DNA of 64,000 nt from Streptomyces gossypii (GTDB lineage Bacteria; Actinomycetota; Actinomycetes; Streptomycetales; Streptomycetaceae). The stretch lies in contig NZ_JAJAGO010000012.1 in assembly GCF_025165795.1 (NCBI RefSeq), positions 186,001 to 250,000 on the forward strand. The letters run 5' to 3'. Shown here in pieces: positions 54,094 through 62,718 of this stretch (positions are counted from its first letter, which is position 1; every line of letters begins with the position of its first letter). The position numbers were made by a program, and so were the translations under genes. The notes beneath the pieces are model-generated. The model worked only from the letters and a program-made list of their open reading frames with translations. It did no database searches and was not told the DNA's origin.

Positions 54094-54288
54094 GGCACCG
54101 CGCTGACCAGCACGGCCCTCGGCACCGTGCTGCCGCTCCTGCGCGGCCAGGGTGCTCTGCGCGGGCGCTTCGGCACCGTGACATCGGCGTTCGGCGCCGT
54201 CGGTGAGTTCGCTCCCATGATCGACGAAACCTCCACGGCCGGCGAGCCGCTGGGACACTCGCGCGCGAAGCCGCCCTCTTCCGGTTGA
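54094..54288 (+). pseudogene. remnant of a CPA2-type cation:proton antiporter
   Basis: A short frame without start reads TALTSTALGTVLPLLRGQGA and LRGRFGTVTSAFGAVGEFAP, the central region of Kef/NapA-like antiporters, then loses similarity and stops at 54288. About 45 recognisable residues. The following 470 bp contain the inverted-repeat element at 54475-54627 and no gene before 54762. Confidence 0.55.
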
Positions 54289-54474
54289 GCGGACCTGGGC
54301 GACGGCACGGCCCCGGGCTGCCGTGGCCCGGCCCCGCGTGCCAGCCGCTGGTGGCCACAGCGGTCAGCAGGGTGAGCACCGCGGCGCGTCCGCCCGGGAC
54401 AGGCGGTCACCCTCGTCGGCGAGCCTCTCGATCGACGCGGCCCGCACCTCGACGGCCTCGGCTCTCACTAACGA

Positions 54475-54627
54475 CCTGGTGCACGATAGCCAGTGGATCA
54501 GCGAGCGGCGTCATGGGCTTCGGATCCAAGGCGGAGGAGGGAGGCGACGCGGAGCGTCGTCGACTGAGGACAACGCAGGAGGCGGAGTCGCAGGGCGTCG
54601 GGAGCCCGCTGGCTGTCGTGCACCAGG
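54475..54627. repeat. 153-bp element bounded by 20-bp inverted repeats
   Basis: CCTGGTGCACGATAGCCAGT at 54475-54494 and its complement at 54608-54627 match at 18 of 20 positions. The interior is noncoding and contains the short hairpin GCGACGCGGAGCGTCG. It has the size and shape of a MITE, but no clear target duplication is visible. Confidence 0.65.
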
Positions 54628-54761
54628 CCGTAAGGCATCCTCGCCCCAGGCCTAAGGCACCCGCTGTGCGGCAGGATACGCAAGCCTCCCGATGTGGCGC
54701 TCCCACCTTGGACACGACGCTGGAATCACGGCAAGAGACCAGTTCGTCCAAGGAGACCGTC

Positions 54762-54947
54762 ATGCTGCACCACGAGTTCCAGGCCGCCCGCCAGGCCGCC
54801 CGCCAGGCCGCCTTCCTCGCCCGGGCCGCGCAGCGTCGCCTGGTCCGCGAGGCCGAGCAGGCCGTGAAGTCCGCGAAGGCGGCCCGTGCCGCCGCCGACG
54901 GCACCTCCGGCGCCGACAGCCGCAAGCACTACTTCCGCGCCGAGTGA
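54762..54947 (+). CDS. small Ala/Arg-rich helical protein
   Basis: 61 residues. AGGAGA lies six bases before ATG 54762. The sequence repeats AARQAARQAA and continues as one amphipathic, basic helix (RRLVREAEQAVKSAKAARAA) with a short polar C-terminus (SRKHYFRAE). No family recognised. It could be a nucleic-acid-binding or membrane-surface peptide. It ends 17 bases before the LAL regulator and may be cotranscribed with it. Confidence 0.6.
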   Translation: MLHHEFQAARQAARQAAFLARAAQRRLVREAEQAVKSAKAARAAADGTSGADSRKHYFRAE

Positions 54948-54964
54948 CGGAGCAAGGGCATCGC

Positions 54965-57900
54965 ATGGCCGGACACCCGGCCGCCGCGGCCCCCGTCGAC
55001 GCCGAAACCGCTGTCCCCCACCTCGTACGGCATGCGATGCTCGGCAGCGTGCACAGCAGTCACACAAGCCCCGTCCTCGTAGGCCGCAGCGCCGAGCTGA
55101 CCACCCTCGGCGAGGCCCTGTTCCGGGCGGACGCCGGGGAGCCCCACGCCCTCTTCGTGGGCGGCGAAGCGGGCGTCGGCAAGACCCGGCTGATGCAGGA
55201 GTTCCTCACCCGGGCTGCGGCGGACGGGGCCGTCGTCGCCCTCGGCGGCTGCGTCGAAACCGGCGCCGACGCTCTGCCCTACCACCCCGTCTCGACCGCC
55301 TTGCGCTCCCTGCGCCGCCAGCTCGGCGCGGAGCTCCACGCCGCCGTCGCCGGCCAGGAAGGCGAGCTTGCCCGGTTGCTGCCCGAGCTCGGCGAGATGG
55401 ACCGGGGACGGCCCGAAGCCGACGGCCGTGCCCGGCTCTTCGAGCTCACTGTCCGCCTGCTGGAGCGCCTTGCCGCGGACCGGACCCTCGTCCTGGCCCT
55501 GGAGGACCTGCACTGGGCCGACCGCTCCACCCGCGAGCTGCTCAGCTATCTGCTGCGCGCCCTCACCGACAGCCGCCTGCTCATCCTCGCCACCTACCGC
55601 GCCGACGACCTGCACCGCCGCCACCCGCTGCGCCCCGCCCTCGCCGAGTACGAGCGGCTGCGCACCGTCACCCGCCTCGAACTTTCCCGCTTCGACCGCG
55701 GCGAGGTCCGCCACCAGCTCGCCGCCATCCGCGGCGAGGCCCCGTCCGAGCAGGTGCTGGACCGGGTCTTCGAACGCTCCGAGGGCAACGCGTTCTTCGT
55801 GGAGGAGCTGGCCCGCAGCATCCTCGACGGCTCCCCGGGCGGCATCAGCGACTCCCTGCGCGACCTGCTGCTGGTCCGGGTCGAGGCACTGCCGGACGAG
55901 GTGCAGCGCTTGGTGCGGATCGCCGCCGAGGGCGGCTCCGAGGTGGAGTTCCGGCTGCTGGCCACCGTCACGGGCCTCGCCGAGGACGAGCTGATCGAGA
56001 CCCTGCGTTCCGCTGTCGGCGCCGCCGTCCTGCAGCCTTCCGACGAGAGCGAGTCCTTCCGCTTCCGGCACGCCCTGATGCGCGAGGCAGTGGCCGGCGA
56101 CCTGCTGCCCGGTGAACGCTCCCGGCTCAGCCGCCGCTACGCCGAGGCGCTGGAGGCCGACCCCACGCTCGTACGGTCCGAGGAGCGGGCCGGACGGCTG
56201 GCCGGCTACTGGTTCGGCGCCCGCGACCCCGCCAGAGCGCTGCCCGCCGTGATCGCCGCGGCGGCTGCCGCCCGCGGCCGGCACGCGTTCGCCGAGCAGC
56301 ACCATCTGCTGGAGCAGGCACTGCAACTGTGGGACGACACACCCGAGGAGCTGCGCCGGCAGACGATGCGGCAAGGCGTCGAGGACGGCCTGTGTCCGGC
56401 CATCTCCCCGGACATGCCTGGGGACTTCGTGGACCTGCTCGCCGCGCTCGTCGTCGCCGCGCGTCCGGCGGGAGAGCGGGAGCGGGCACTCGCCCTCTGC
56501 AAGCGGGCGCTGCGCGAGCTGGAGGCCGGCCCTTCCCCAAGCCGTCGGCTTCCTCCCCAGGCTCTCGGCTCCGCTCGAGCAGGGGATACCTCACCGGGCA
56601 GGGAAGATTCCCTTCGGGCAGCCTGGTTCTGGACCGAACGCCATCATCTGATGCGCGACCTCTCCCGCTCCGACGGCTGGGACGAGATCGCCCACGCCCA
56701 GAAGTTGGTGAAGGGCCTGCCGCCGTCCGTCGTACACGCCGATGTGCTGACACATGCGGCGCACTGGTACGCCGTGCACCAGCCGGGACCCACAGCGATC
56801 GAGACCGCAGAACAGGCGGTGGAGCTCTGCCGGATGACAGGCGCCGAGACCACCGGCCTCACCGCGCAGCACACCCTGGCCTGGCTCACCATCGACGCGG
56901 GCGACGTCGACTCGGGCCTCGCGCGGGCCCGCGACGTGTGCGCCCGGGACCTGGAGCCGGGCAACGCCAACGTCCTGCTGCGCGGCTACGGCAACCTGTC
57001 CACAGGGCTGCACGGCATCGGCCGCTACGCCGAGGCCGTCGACGCCGCCGAGGAGGGCAGCGGGCTGGCCGAGCGGCACGGACTACCGGACACCGCCTCG
57101 TTCATCGACGGCAACCTCGCCGAATCCCTCACCCAGCTCGGCCGCTGGGCCGACGCCGAGGAAGCGCTCGAGCGGGCCCTCGGCCGCCGCGGGGTGAGCG
57201 TCCGCACCCGGGGGCAGATCGCCGGACAGCAGGCCGAACTGGCCCTGGCCCGGGGTGACTACGACGAAGCCCGCCGCCGGCTTGAGGAGGCCGACACCTG
57301 GACCACCGGCCCCTACCCGGAGCCGCAGCACACCCTGGCCATGGCCCGGATCGCCATCGCACTGGCGGCCGCCGACGGCCGGATCCTCGACGTTCGCTCC
57401 CTTCTCAAGACGGCGGTCGGCGAAGCCATCGCCCCCAGCCACCAGCGCTACGGCTGGCCGCTGCTGTGCGAGGCCGCGGCGGCGGAAGCGCGGGCCCGCA
57501 AGCTCGCGGCGGCCGAGCCGGGGCGCAGGGCGGCGGTCGAGTGGATCCGCAAGGCGATGAAGGGCCAGCCCGAGTTCGTACCGCTGTGGGCCGCGCAGGC
57601 CCTGATGACCAGAGCCGAGCTGCTCACCGCCTCGGGCCGGGACGCCACCGCCCTATGGACGCAGGCCGTCGCCTCCATCGAGCAGTTGGAGGCCCCGCCG
57701 CTGCTGGCCACCGCCCGGTTGCGGCTCGCGGAGGTCTTGATCACCCAGGGCGGCGCCGGGTCCCGCGATGCGGCCGGTGAGCTGCTGCGGCAGGCGGAGG
57801 TGGTAGCGCGCGAGCTGGGCGCGGCGCCCCTCGAGACGGAGATCACCACGCTGGCCGGCCGCGCCCGGATTCCGCTGCAGCAGGCCGACGGAGAGACGGA

Positions 57901-58135
57901 CCCGCCCCCGACGCCGGCAGCGGAGCTGGGCCTGACCGTCCGGGAGCGGGACGTGCTGCGGCTGGTCGCCGCCGGGCGGAGCAACCGGCAGATCGCGGAG
58001 GAGCTGTTCATCTCGCCGAAGACGGCGAGCGTGCATGTCTCCAACATCCTGGCCAAGCTGGGTGCTTCAGGCCGAGGGGAGGCCGCGGCCATCGCGCACC
58101 GGCTGGGGGTTTTCGACGAGACACTCCCCGCCTGA
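54965..58135 (+). CDS. LAL-type LuxR transcriptional regulator (AAA ATPase, TPR, LuxR HTH)
   Basis: 1056 residues. The AAA_16 domain is at about 35-330: Walker A GGEAGVGKTRLM (K73), Walker B TLVLALEDLHWAD, then LLILATYRADD. The long helical/TPR middle covers about 400-970. C-terminal LuxR HTH: LTVRERDVLRLVAAGRSNRQ and IAEELFISPKTASVHVSNIL. Such proteins activate neighbouring operons on binding a small ligand. Oddity: residues about 522-545 (SRRLPPQALGSARAGDTSPG region) are encoded by 56527-56597, resembling the CTCCCCAGGCTCTCGGCTC-type palindromic repeat scattered in Streptomyces, and break a helical region in frame. Confidence 0.87.
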   Translation: MAGHPAAAAPVDAETAVPHLVRHAMLGSVHSSHTSPVLVGRSAELTTLGEALFRADAGEPHALFVGGEAGVGKTRLMQEFLTRAAADGAVVALGGCVETGADALPYHPVSTALRSLRRQLGAELHAAVAGQEGELARLLPELGEMDRGRPEADGRARLFELTVRLLERLAADRTLVLALEDLHWADRSTRELLSYLLRALTDSRLLILATYRADDLHRRHPLRPALAEYERLRTVTRLELSRFDRGEVRHQLAAIRGEAPSEQVLDRVFERSEGNAFFVEELARSILDGSPGGISDSLRDLLLVRVEALPDEVQRLVRIAAEGGSEVEFRLLATVTGLAEDELIETLRSAVGAAVLQPSDESESFRFRHALMREAVAGDLLPGERSRLSRRYAEALEADPTLVRSEERAGRLAGYWFGARDPARALPAVIAAAAAARGRHAFAEQHHLLEQALQLWDDTPEELRRQTMRQGVEDGLCPAISPDMPGDFVDLLAALVVAARPAGERERALALCKRALRELEAGPSPSRRLPPQALGSARAGDTSPGREDSLRAAWFWTERHHLMRDLSRSDGWDEIAHAQKLVKGLPPSVVHADVLTHAAHWYAVHQPGPTAIETAEQAVELCRMTGAETTGLTAQHTLAWLTIDAGDVDSGLARARDVCARDLEPGNANVLLRGYGNLSTGLHGIGRYAEAVDAAEEGSGLAERHGLPDTASFIDGNLAESLTQLGRWADAEEALERALGRRGVSVRTRGQIAGQQAELALARGDYDEARRRLEEADTWTTGPYPEPQHTLAMARIAIALAAADGRILDVRSLLKTAVGEAIAPSHQRYGWPLLCEAAAAEARARKLAAAEPGRRAAVEWIRKAMKGQPEFVPLWAAQALMTRAELLTASGRDATALWTQAVASIEQLEAPPLLATARLRLAEVLITQGGAGSRDAAGELLRQAEVVARELGAAPLETEITTLAGRARIPLQQADGETDPPPTPAAELGLTVRERDVLRLVAAGRSNRQIAEELFISPKTASVHVSNILAKLGASGRGEAAAIAHRLGVFDETLPA

Positions 58136-58169
58136 GGTTCACAGCTCGGCGGGGCGCGGGGGCAGGTCG

Positions 58170-58203
58170 GAAGCCCCCTTGCCCGAGAGGGCAGGAGGGC
58201 TTC
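58170..58203 (+). terminator. terminator of the LAL regulator gene
   Basis: 15-bp arms GAAGCCCCCTTGCCC / GGGCAGGAGGGCTTC (13 of 15 pair) with a four-base GAGA loop, 35 bp after the stop. Confidence 0.7.
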
Positions 58204-58251
58204 TGACTTGCAGCACACAGGGCACAGACCCGCAGGTGCTCTCGGCACTGC

Positions 58252-58296
58252 GCTGGGCTGGGCTGGGCTGGGCCAGGCCGGGCCGGGCCGGGCCGG
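58252..58296. repeat. pentanucleotide tandem repeat, nine units
   Basis: Four GCTGG units, one GCCAG, then four GCCGG, in the noncoding gap between the LAL regulator and the lipoprotein gene. Confidence 0.85.
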
Positions 58297-58315
58297 AGCG
58301 TGGCCAGCGCGGGCG

Positions 58316-58843
58316 TCAGTGGTCGTCGATGACGCTGACGGCGGTGCCGTTCTTGATCCGCACCTTCGCGGAGACGCCCTTCTTGGCAGCGGCCTCGAGT
58401 TCCGCCTCCGTGCACTTCTGGGCCGCCTGGCCGCCGGCGTCACCACAGATGTCACCGGAGCCCTGGATCTTGGTGGTCGTGGAGGTGAAGAACGCCTGCT
58501 TCACACCCTTCATGTCACTGACCGTGTACTTACCCGGAGCCAGATACGAGACCGTGCCGAACCAGGTACCGCTGACACCCTTGCCGCCGTCCGAGTTGTC
58601 GCCGGTCTGCGTCTTCGCGTCGTCGCCGCTGCCCTGGTCCTCGCTGCCACCGGACGTCTCCTTCAACTCCCCCAACTCGTCCGACCCCTTCGAGTCGTTC
58701 GCGTCCTTCGAAGAGGAGGAGGAACCTTTCGTCTTCTTGCTGTCCGAGTCGCTGCCGCTGTCCTGGCAGGCCGTGAGCAGAGCGGTGGACGCCACGAGGG
58801 CGACGGTGGTGAGGACGGTCTTGCGGCAGTGCGTACGAAGCAT
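58316..58843 (-). CDS. lipoprotein of unknown function
   Basis: 175 residues. A type II signal ends in the lipobox TALLTACQDS (Cys about 26). A low-complexity Ser/Asp/Lys/Gly linker of about 65 residues (SDSDSKKTKGSSSSSKDAND) follows, then a compact domain (GTWFGTVSYLAPGKYTVSDM, KQAFFTSTTTKIQGSGDICG, VRIKNGTAVSVIDDH) with a Cys pair. The long flexible linker would hold the domain off the membrane. Start ATG 58843 is clear. Confidence 0.8.
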   Translation of the reverse strand: MLRTHCRKTVLTTVALVASTALLTACQDSGSDSDSKKTKGSSSSSKDANDSKGSDELGELKETSGGSEDQGSGDDAKTQTGDNSDGGKGVSGTWFGTVSYLAPGKYTVSDMKGVKQAFFTSTTTKIQGSGDICGDAGGQAAQKCTEAELEAAAKKGVSAKVRIKNGTAVSVIDDH

Positions 58844-59026
58844 GGTGCGGGATCCCCCAGAGCATGTGCGTGGTGCGGTCGGCGACTGCGCGGCTGCTGT
58901 ACTCCTTGGTCGATCATCATCGTGACCGATGCCACGCCTCCGGGAGAAGGGTGGTTACGAGTCCATGACACAGCCGCCGTCGGTACGGGACAGCTGAAAC
59001 GGGGCGCAGCCAGAAGTCATGCCCGT

Positions 59027-59758
59027 TCAGGGGGATACACGAGGGTGCGGGCGCGGACGCCTCTTCACGAACCGTGCGCGCTCACCCGGCGACAGCCGCT
59101 CCGTCGCGTAGCGAACCGTGATCCGCGGCAGCTCGGCGAGATGCTGGTCCAGGAAGTGCACCATCAGCGGCTCGTCCCGACGGCCGATCTCCCGCAACAT
59201 CCAGCCGAGCGCCTTGTGGATCAACGGCTCCGGATCCTGACGCAGTGCCAGCACCAGGCGGAACGTCGGCTGGAACTGGCCGTCGCGGATCAGGGCCAGC
59301 GTGGAGAGCACCGCGATCCTGCGGTCCCACAACCACGCCGAAGCGGCCAACTCGTCCAGTACGCCCTCTAGGTGCGAGGGATCGTCCAGAAGCCACGGTC
59401 CCAGAACGACATGTGCGGAACCATCCACCAAGTCCCAGTTGCCGACACATTCTGTGCGTGCCAAATAGAAATCAGCCAGCGCCTTGCGGTCCGCGCCACG
59501 CGTCGAGCGAACCCGCTCGGCCAGCATCAGGAGCCCGGCAAACCGCTCCTCATGAACCCGGCTGTGCAGCAGCACGTCCACGTCGTCCAACGTCAACGCC
59601 CTGTACGCGCGGGCCAGTTGCCGCAGCTTCGGCACACGTACGCCAAGCAGTTGGTCATCGTCGGCGGGACTGAGCACACGTACCTGCTGGGCCCGGACAG
59701 CCGGTTCCGCCAGATCCCGCAACTCGGCCCGTAACGCATCGAGTGAAGCCGTCGCCAT
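59027..59758 (-). CDS. DNA alkylation repair protein, AlkD-like HEAT-repeat
   Basis: 243 residues, all helical. AlkD family features: the LGVRVPKLRQLARAYRAL helix pair, ARTECVGNWDLVDGSAHVVL with the conserved NWDLVD, WDRRIAVLSTLALIRDGQF, KALGWMLREIGRRD. AlkD removes alkylated purines using a Trp-Asp-Arg set without base flipping; Asp and Arg of these motifs are present. It is monocistronic and leftward, about 180 bp from the lipoprotein gene. Confidence 0.87.
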   Translation of the reverse strand: MATASLDALRAELRDLAEPAVRAQQVRVLSPADDDQLLGVRVPKLRQLARAYRALTLDDVDVLLHSRVHEERFAGLLMLAERVRSTRGADRKALADFYLARTECVGNWDLVDGSAHVVLGPWLLDDPSHLEGVLDELAASAWLWDRRIAVLSTLALIRDGQFQPTFRLVLALRQDPEPLIHKALGWMLREIGRRDEPLMVHFLDQHLAELPRITVRYATERLSPGERARFVKRRPRPHPRVSP

Positions 59759-59885
59759 GCCTGCGGACGCTACCGCACAGCACCGTACTCTCCGCCAGCC
59801 CGGACATCGGCCCCAGCCCGGTCATCACCTCGACACCAGGTTCCCCCGCACGCCTCCGGGTGTGCGAGGCCAGCTGGTGGGCCGG

Positions 59886-60200
59886 TCAGTGGCGCTCGGA
59901 GAGAGGTGCTTGGAGTTCGGGGTAAGCGATGCCCTCGGCGAGGGAGCCGTAGTCGCCGGTGCCGAAGAGTTCCTGCGCGGCGCGGCGGGCGGCGGCGTAG
60001 GCGGCTTGCGCCACGCCCGAACCGAGACTGACGCGAGCCACGCCGAGAGCTCCGAGCTCGGCCACGGTCGGGCGCCGGGGACGGCCATCACGTTCAGCGG
60101 TACGGAGATGCCCCTGGCCAGCGCCGCGATGAGCGCGGTGTCGGTGACGCCGGGGACGAAGATGCCGTCCGCACGGGCCATCAGCGTGTAAGCGTCGTCG
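59886..60200 (-). pseudogene. isocitrate lyase/PEP mutase family, C-terminal remnant
   Basis: Upstream frame: DAYTLMARADGIFVPGVTDT, ALIAALARGISVPLNVMAVP. Downstream frame: PTVAELGALGVARVSLGSGV, AQAAYAAARRAAQELFGTGD. One missing base near 60070 (GGCGCCCGACCGTGG instead of GGC-GCG-CCG) causes the shift. The N-terminal half with the catalytic residues is absent. Confidence 0.72.
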
Positions 60201-60429
60201 GACTGACATCCACGACGCTCAGGTGCACGGATGACGATGGGTGGCCGCGGTCGGAGACGCCGAACGCGCTCAGGACCAGTGCCGCCGTCAACGCATGCGG
60301 AGGCCGCTCTGCGGTCCTGACGCCACATGGACGCCACGCCCCAGGAAACCCGGCTGGGCGAGCCATCGATGGCTGCCCCGCAGCGGAGCCGGTTCGTGCA
60401 GAGGCAGGCACGTGGGCCGTGCCGCTCCC

Positions 60430-60545
60430 GCAAGGCGCGCGATGCATGCCTTACTTGCCGCAGCCGTCTTCGGCGAGATGAACAGCTCCTCCGCTCTCGG
60501 CCGATTGCTCCGCCCGGCGGCGCATCCGCCGCCGTGTGGCACGGC
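60430..60545 (-). pseudogene. degenerate duplicate of a LuxR-type HTH segment
   Basis: GRSNRPRAEELFISPKTAAA matches GRSNRQIAEELFISPKTASV of the LAL regulator at 54965-58135, also at DNA level (GAGGAGCTGTTCATCTCGCC shared). Flanking sequence is unrelated or scrambled. The surrounding gap 60201-60648 has no intact gene. Confidence 0.65.
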
Positions 60546-60648
60546 ACGCAGGTGTCCCCAACGTGGTGTGAACACACAAGCTCACGTGTTGAGGGATAGC
60601 TGCGGGCGGCTCATCGCGTCGTGATGGTTGCCAAGAAGGGGAGGGTCG

Positions 60649-61200
60649 ATGGAGGCCTCGAGTCACGATGAGTTCCGGGAGTTCGTAGCGATGCGCTCCA
60701 CCGCGCTGCTGCAACTCGCGGTGCTGCTCACCGGCGGGGACCGGCATGCCGCGGAGGATCTGCTGCAGATCGCGCTGATGAAAGCCTACGGGCGCTGGGC
60801 GCAGGTCGAGCAGCCCGAGGCGTACGTCCGCCAGGTCATATACCGCCAGCAGGTCAACCGCTGGCGGCTGCGCAGGCACCGCGCCGAGACGACGGTGCCC
60901 GTACTGCCCGAGTACGGAAGGGACGCCGACGCCGGGCCGGACTCCGAGCTGCGGATCGCACTGTGGGCGGCGCTCGGGCAGCTGACGAAGCGGCAGCGGG
61001 CCGTGGTCGTGCTGCGCTACTACGAAGACCTGCCGGAGGCCGAGGTGGCGGCGCTGCTGAGGTGTCCGGTCGGCACGGTGCGCAGTACGGCGCACCGGTC
61101 ACTCGCCAAACTCCGGGTGCTCGTACCGGAGCTCGGGCCCGAAGGGTTCGCGGAAAAGGTGCAGCCGCTCAGCTATACGCCGAAGGAGATCCAGGCATGA
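60649..61200 (+). CDS. ECF sigma factor, SigE family (SigE/SigM-like group of actinobacteria)
   Basis: 183 residues. Sigma region 2: FREFVAMRSTALLQLAVLLT, AAEDLLQIALMKAYGRWAQV, YVRQVIYRQQVNRWRLRR. Region 4: LWAALGQLTKRQRAVVVLRY, EAEVAALLRCPVGTVRSTAH. AAGGGGAGG precedes ATG 60649. The stop overlaps the start of the next gene (ATGA), so the two products are made together. Typical of SANT/SigE-type ECF factors paired with a membrane partner. Confidence 0.9.
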   Translation: MEASSHDEFREFVAMRSTALLQLAVLLTGGDRHAAEDLLQIALMKAYGRWAQVEQPEAYVRQVIYRQQVNRWRLRRHRAETTVPVLPEYGRDADAGPDSELRIALWAALGQLTKRQRAVVVLRYYEDLPEAEVAALLRCPVGTVRSTAHRSLAKLRVLVPELGPEGFAEKVQPLSYTPKEIQA

Positions 61201-62549
61201 CGACGGAGCAGGTGGAGGAGAAGGTCCGGGAGACGCTGCACGCGGTCGTCCTGGACCGGGTGCAGGCACCCGATGACCTGGTCGAGAAGGTGCTGCGGCG
61301 GCGCAGCCGGCGCCGTTTCTCGCAGGCCGCCGGGGCTGTGGTGGCCGTTGCCGCGATCACCATGGGGGCGGTGTCGGGCTTCGGGGGCGGCGGTGCGGCC
61401 GGGCCGGACCGGCCTGTGCTGCCGGCGGCGTCGCCGGAGGGCTGGGAGCCGTGGCAGATCGACGCCCCGGGCGCCAGTGAGCGGGGCTGCCTGGTGGACG
61501 GTTCCGCGCTGTACTGCAGCGGGCCCAAGTACGACGCCGCGAAGTTCGACGCCAACACCGGCGAACAGCTGTGGGCTGTCAAGGTCAATCGTGAAGGCGG
61601 CGGAATCGACCACCCGTTCGCTGTGCGCGATGGCGTGGTCTATGCCTACCGCAATCACACCGCGGAGAAGCAGCCGAACGGGGACTATGCGGGCGGTACC
61701 GACCTGATGGCGGTGGACGCCGACACCGGCGATGTGCTGTGGGCAGTCGAGATGCCGCAGGACGACCGCTCCGACCAGGCCGCCATGCTCATCGACGGCG
61801 CTGTGCTGGCGAACACCCCGTCGCTTCGCACGATGTCGGCGCTCGACCCGCTGACCGGCAAGGAGAAGTGGCGCCACACCTGGGACAAGGGCACCGTGTG
61901 CCAACGGACGGTGCTGAGCGACGTACCGCATCTCGTGTGTATGCAGGACGTCGAGAAGCCGGACGGCGCCGACGTCTTCCGTCTCGATCCCGCCACCGGG
62001 AGTGCCGAGAAGGTCACGGCCCTTCCCGGCAGGCAGGAGCTCATCGGGACGTCAAAGGACCGGATGGTCCTGATCGGAGCGGCGAAGGATGCGGCCGGAA
62101 AGGATCTGCGACTGACCACCATCAGCGGCTCCGGGGAGCGGGTCTCACACCCCTATCGGATCGAGGGGGAGCTGGCCGGCTCGGATATCGTCGGTGATCG
62201 TTTGATCTCCGTGTCCTGGCAGGGTGAAGCCTCGGCCTACTCGCTGACTACGGGAAAGACCCTGTGGACCGGCCCTGTGGGCGTCAAGATGCCCGACAAG
62301 GACACGATGACGGGCCTCGCCTCTCCCGTGGTGTCGGAGAGGGAGGGAGCCGTGTACTTCTTCAGCCCGGCCGGGGAACTGTCCGCCCTCGATCTGCGCA
62401 CGGGCCAGCGGGCTTGGCACACCGTCGTCGAGACCGGCAAGCCGGGGCCCGGCTTCGTGGACTCGCCCCAACTGCTGCTCTACGAGAACATGCTGGTCGC
62501 CCGTAACGGCAGCAAGATCGTCTCCTTTTCGCCGCCGATCGACGGCTGA
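61197..62549 (+). CDS. membrane-anchored PQQ-like beta-propeller, probable partner of the ECF sigma factor
   Basis: 450 residues. A short cytosolic N-terminus of about 37 residues (TEQVEEKVRETLHAVVLDRV, RRRSRRRF) precedes one membrane segment (AAGAVVAVAAITMGAVSGF). The outside part is a propeller of 6-8 blades with PQQ-like DANTGEQLWAVKV, DADTGDVLWAVEM, LDPLTGKEKWRHTW, LTTGKTLWTGPV and LDLRTGQRAWHTVV. The cytosolic stretch is too short for a classical anti-sigma domain and no HxxxCxxC is present. Coupled translation nonetheless suggests a sensor of the envelope that binds the sigma factor. Confidence 0.78.
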   Translation: MTTEQVEEKVRETLHAVVLDRVQAPDDLVEKVLRRRSRRRFSQAAGAVVAVAAITMGAVSGFGGGGAAGPDRPVLPAASPEGWEPWQIDAPGASERGCLVDGSALYCSGPKYDAAKFDANTGEQLWAVKVNREGGGIDHPFAVRDGVVYAYRNHTAEKQPNGDYAGGTDLMAVDADTGDVLWAVEMPQDDRSDQAAMLIDGAVLANTPSLRTMSALDPLTGKEKWRHTWDKGTVCQRTVLSDVPHLVCMQDVEKPDGADVFRLDPATGSAEKVTALPGRQELIGTSKDRMVLIGAAKDAAGKDLRLTTISGSGERVSHPYRIEGELAGSDIVGDRLISVSWQGEASAYSLTTGKTLWTGPVGVKMPDKDTMTGLASPVVSEREGAVYFFSPAGELSALDLRTGQRAWHTVVETGKPGPGFVDSPQLLLYENMLVARNGSKIVSFSPPIDG

Positions 62550-62629
62550 CCCGAGGGGCCCAGGCCGGGGCCGCACCCCCGCCCCGGCCGTGGGCCTTCC
62601 GCGCGGAGCGGCCGCCCACTCCACGGCCA

Positions 62630-62686
62630 AGATACAGACTACCCGGTTTGTTTTGCCACTCGTTCTGAGGCAAACTGAGGCAGAAC
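62630..62686 (+). promoter_or_regulatory. ARE-like gamma-butyrolactone receptor site and second dyad
   Basis: AGATACAGACTACCCGGTTT followed by GTTT (62630-62653) resembles autoregulatory elements bound by ArpA/ScbR proteins (ATAC...CCGGTTTGTTT). A further dyad, GTTCTG at 62662 and CAGAAC at 62681 (13-bp spacer), lies between it and the gene at 62719. Confidence 0.6.
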
Positions 62687-62718
62687 CTGCAGGCGAACGG
62701 GGAGTGAGAGGGGGCCTG

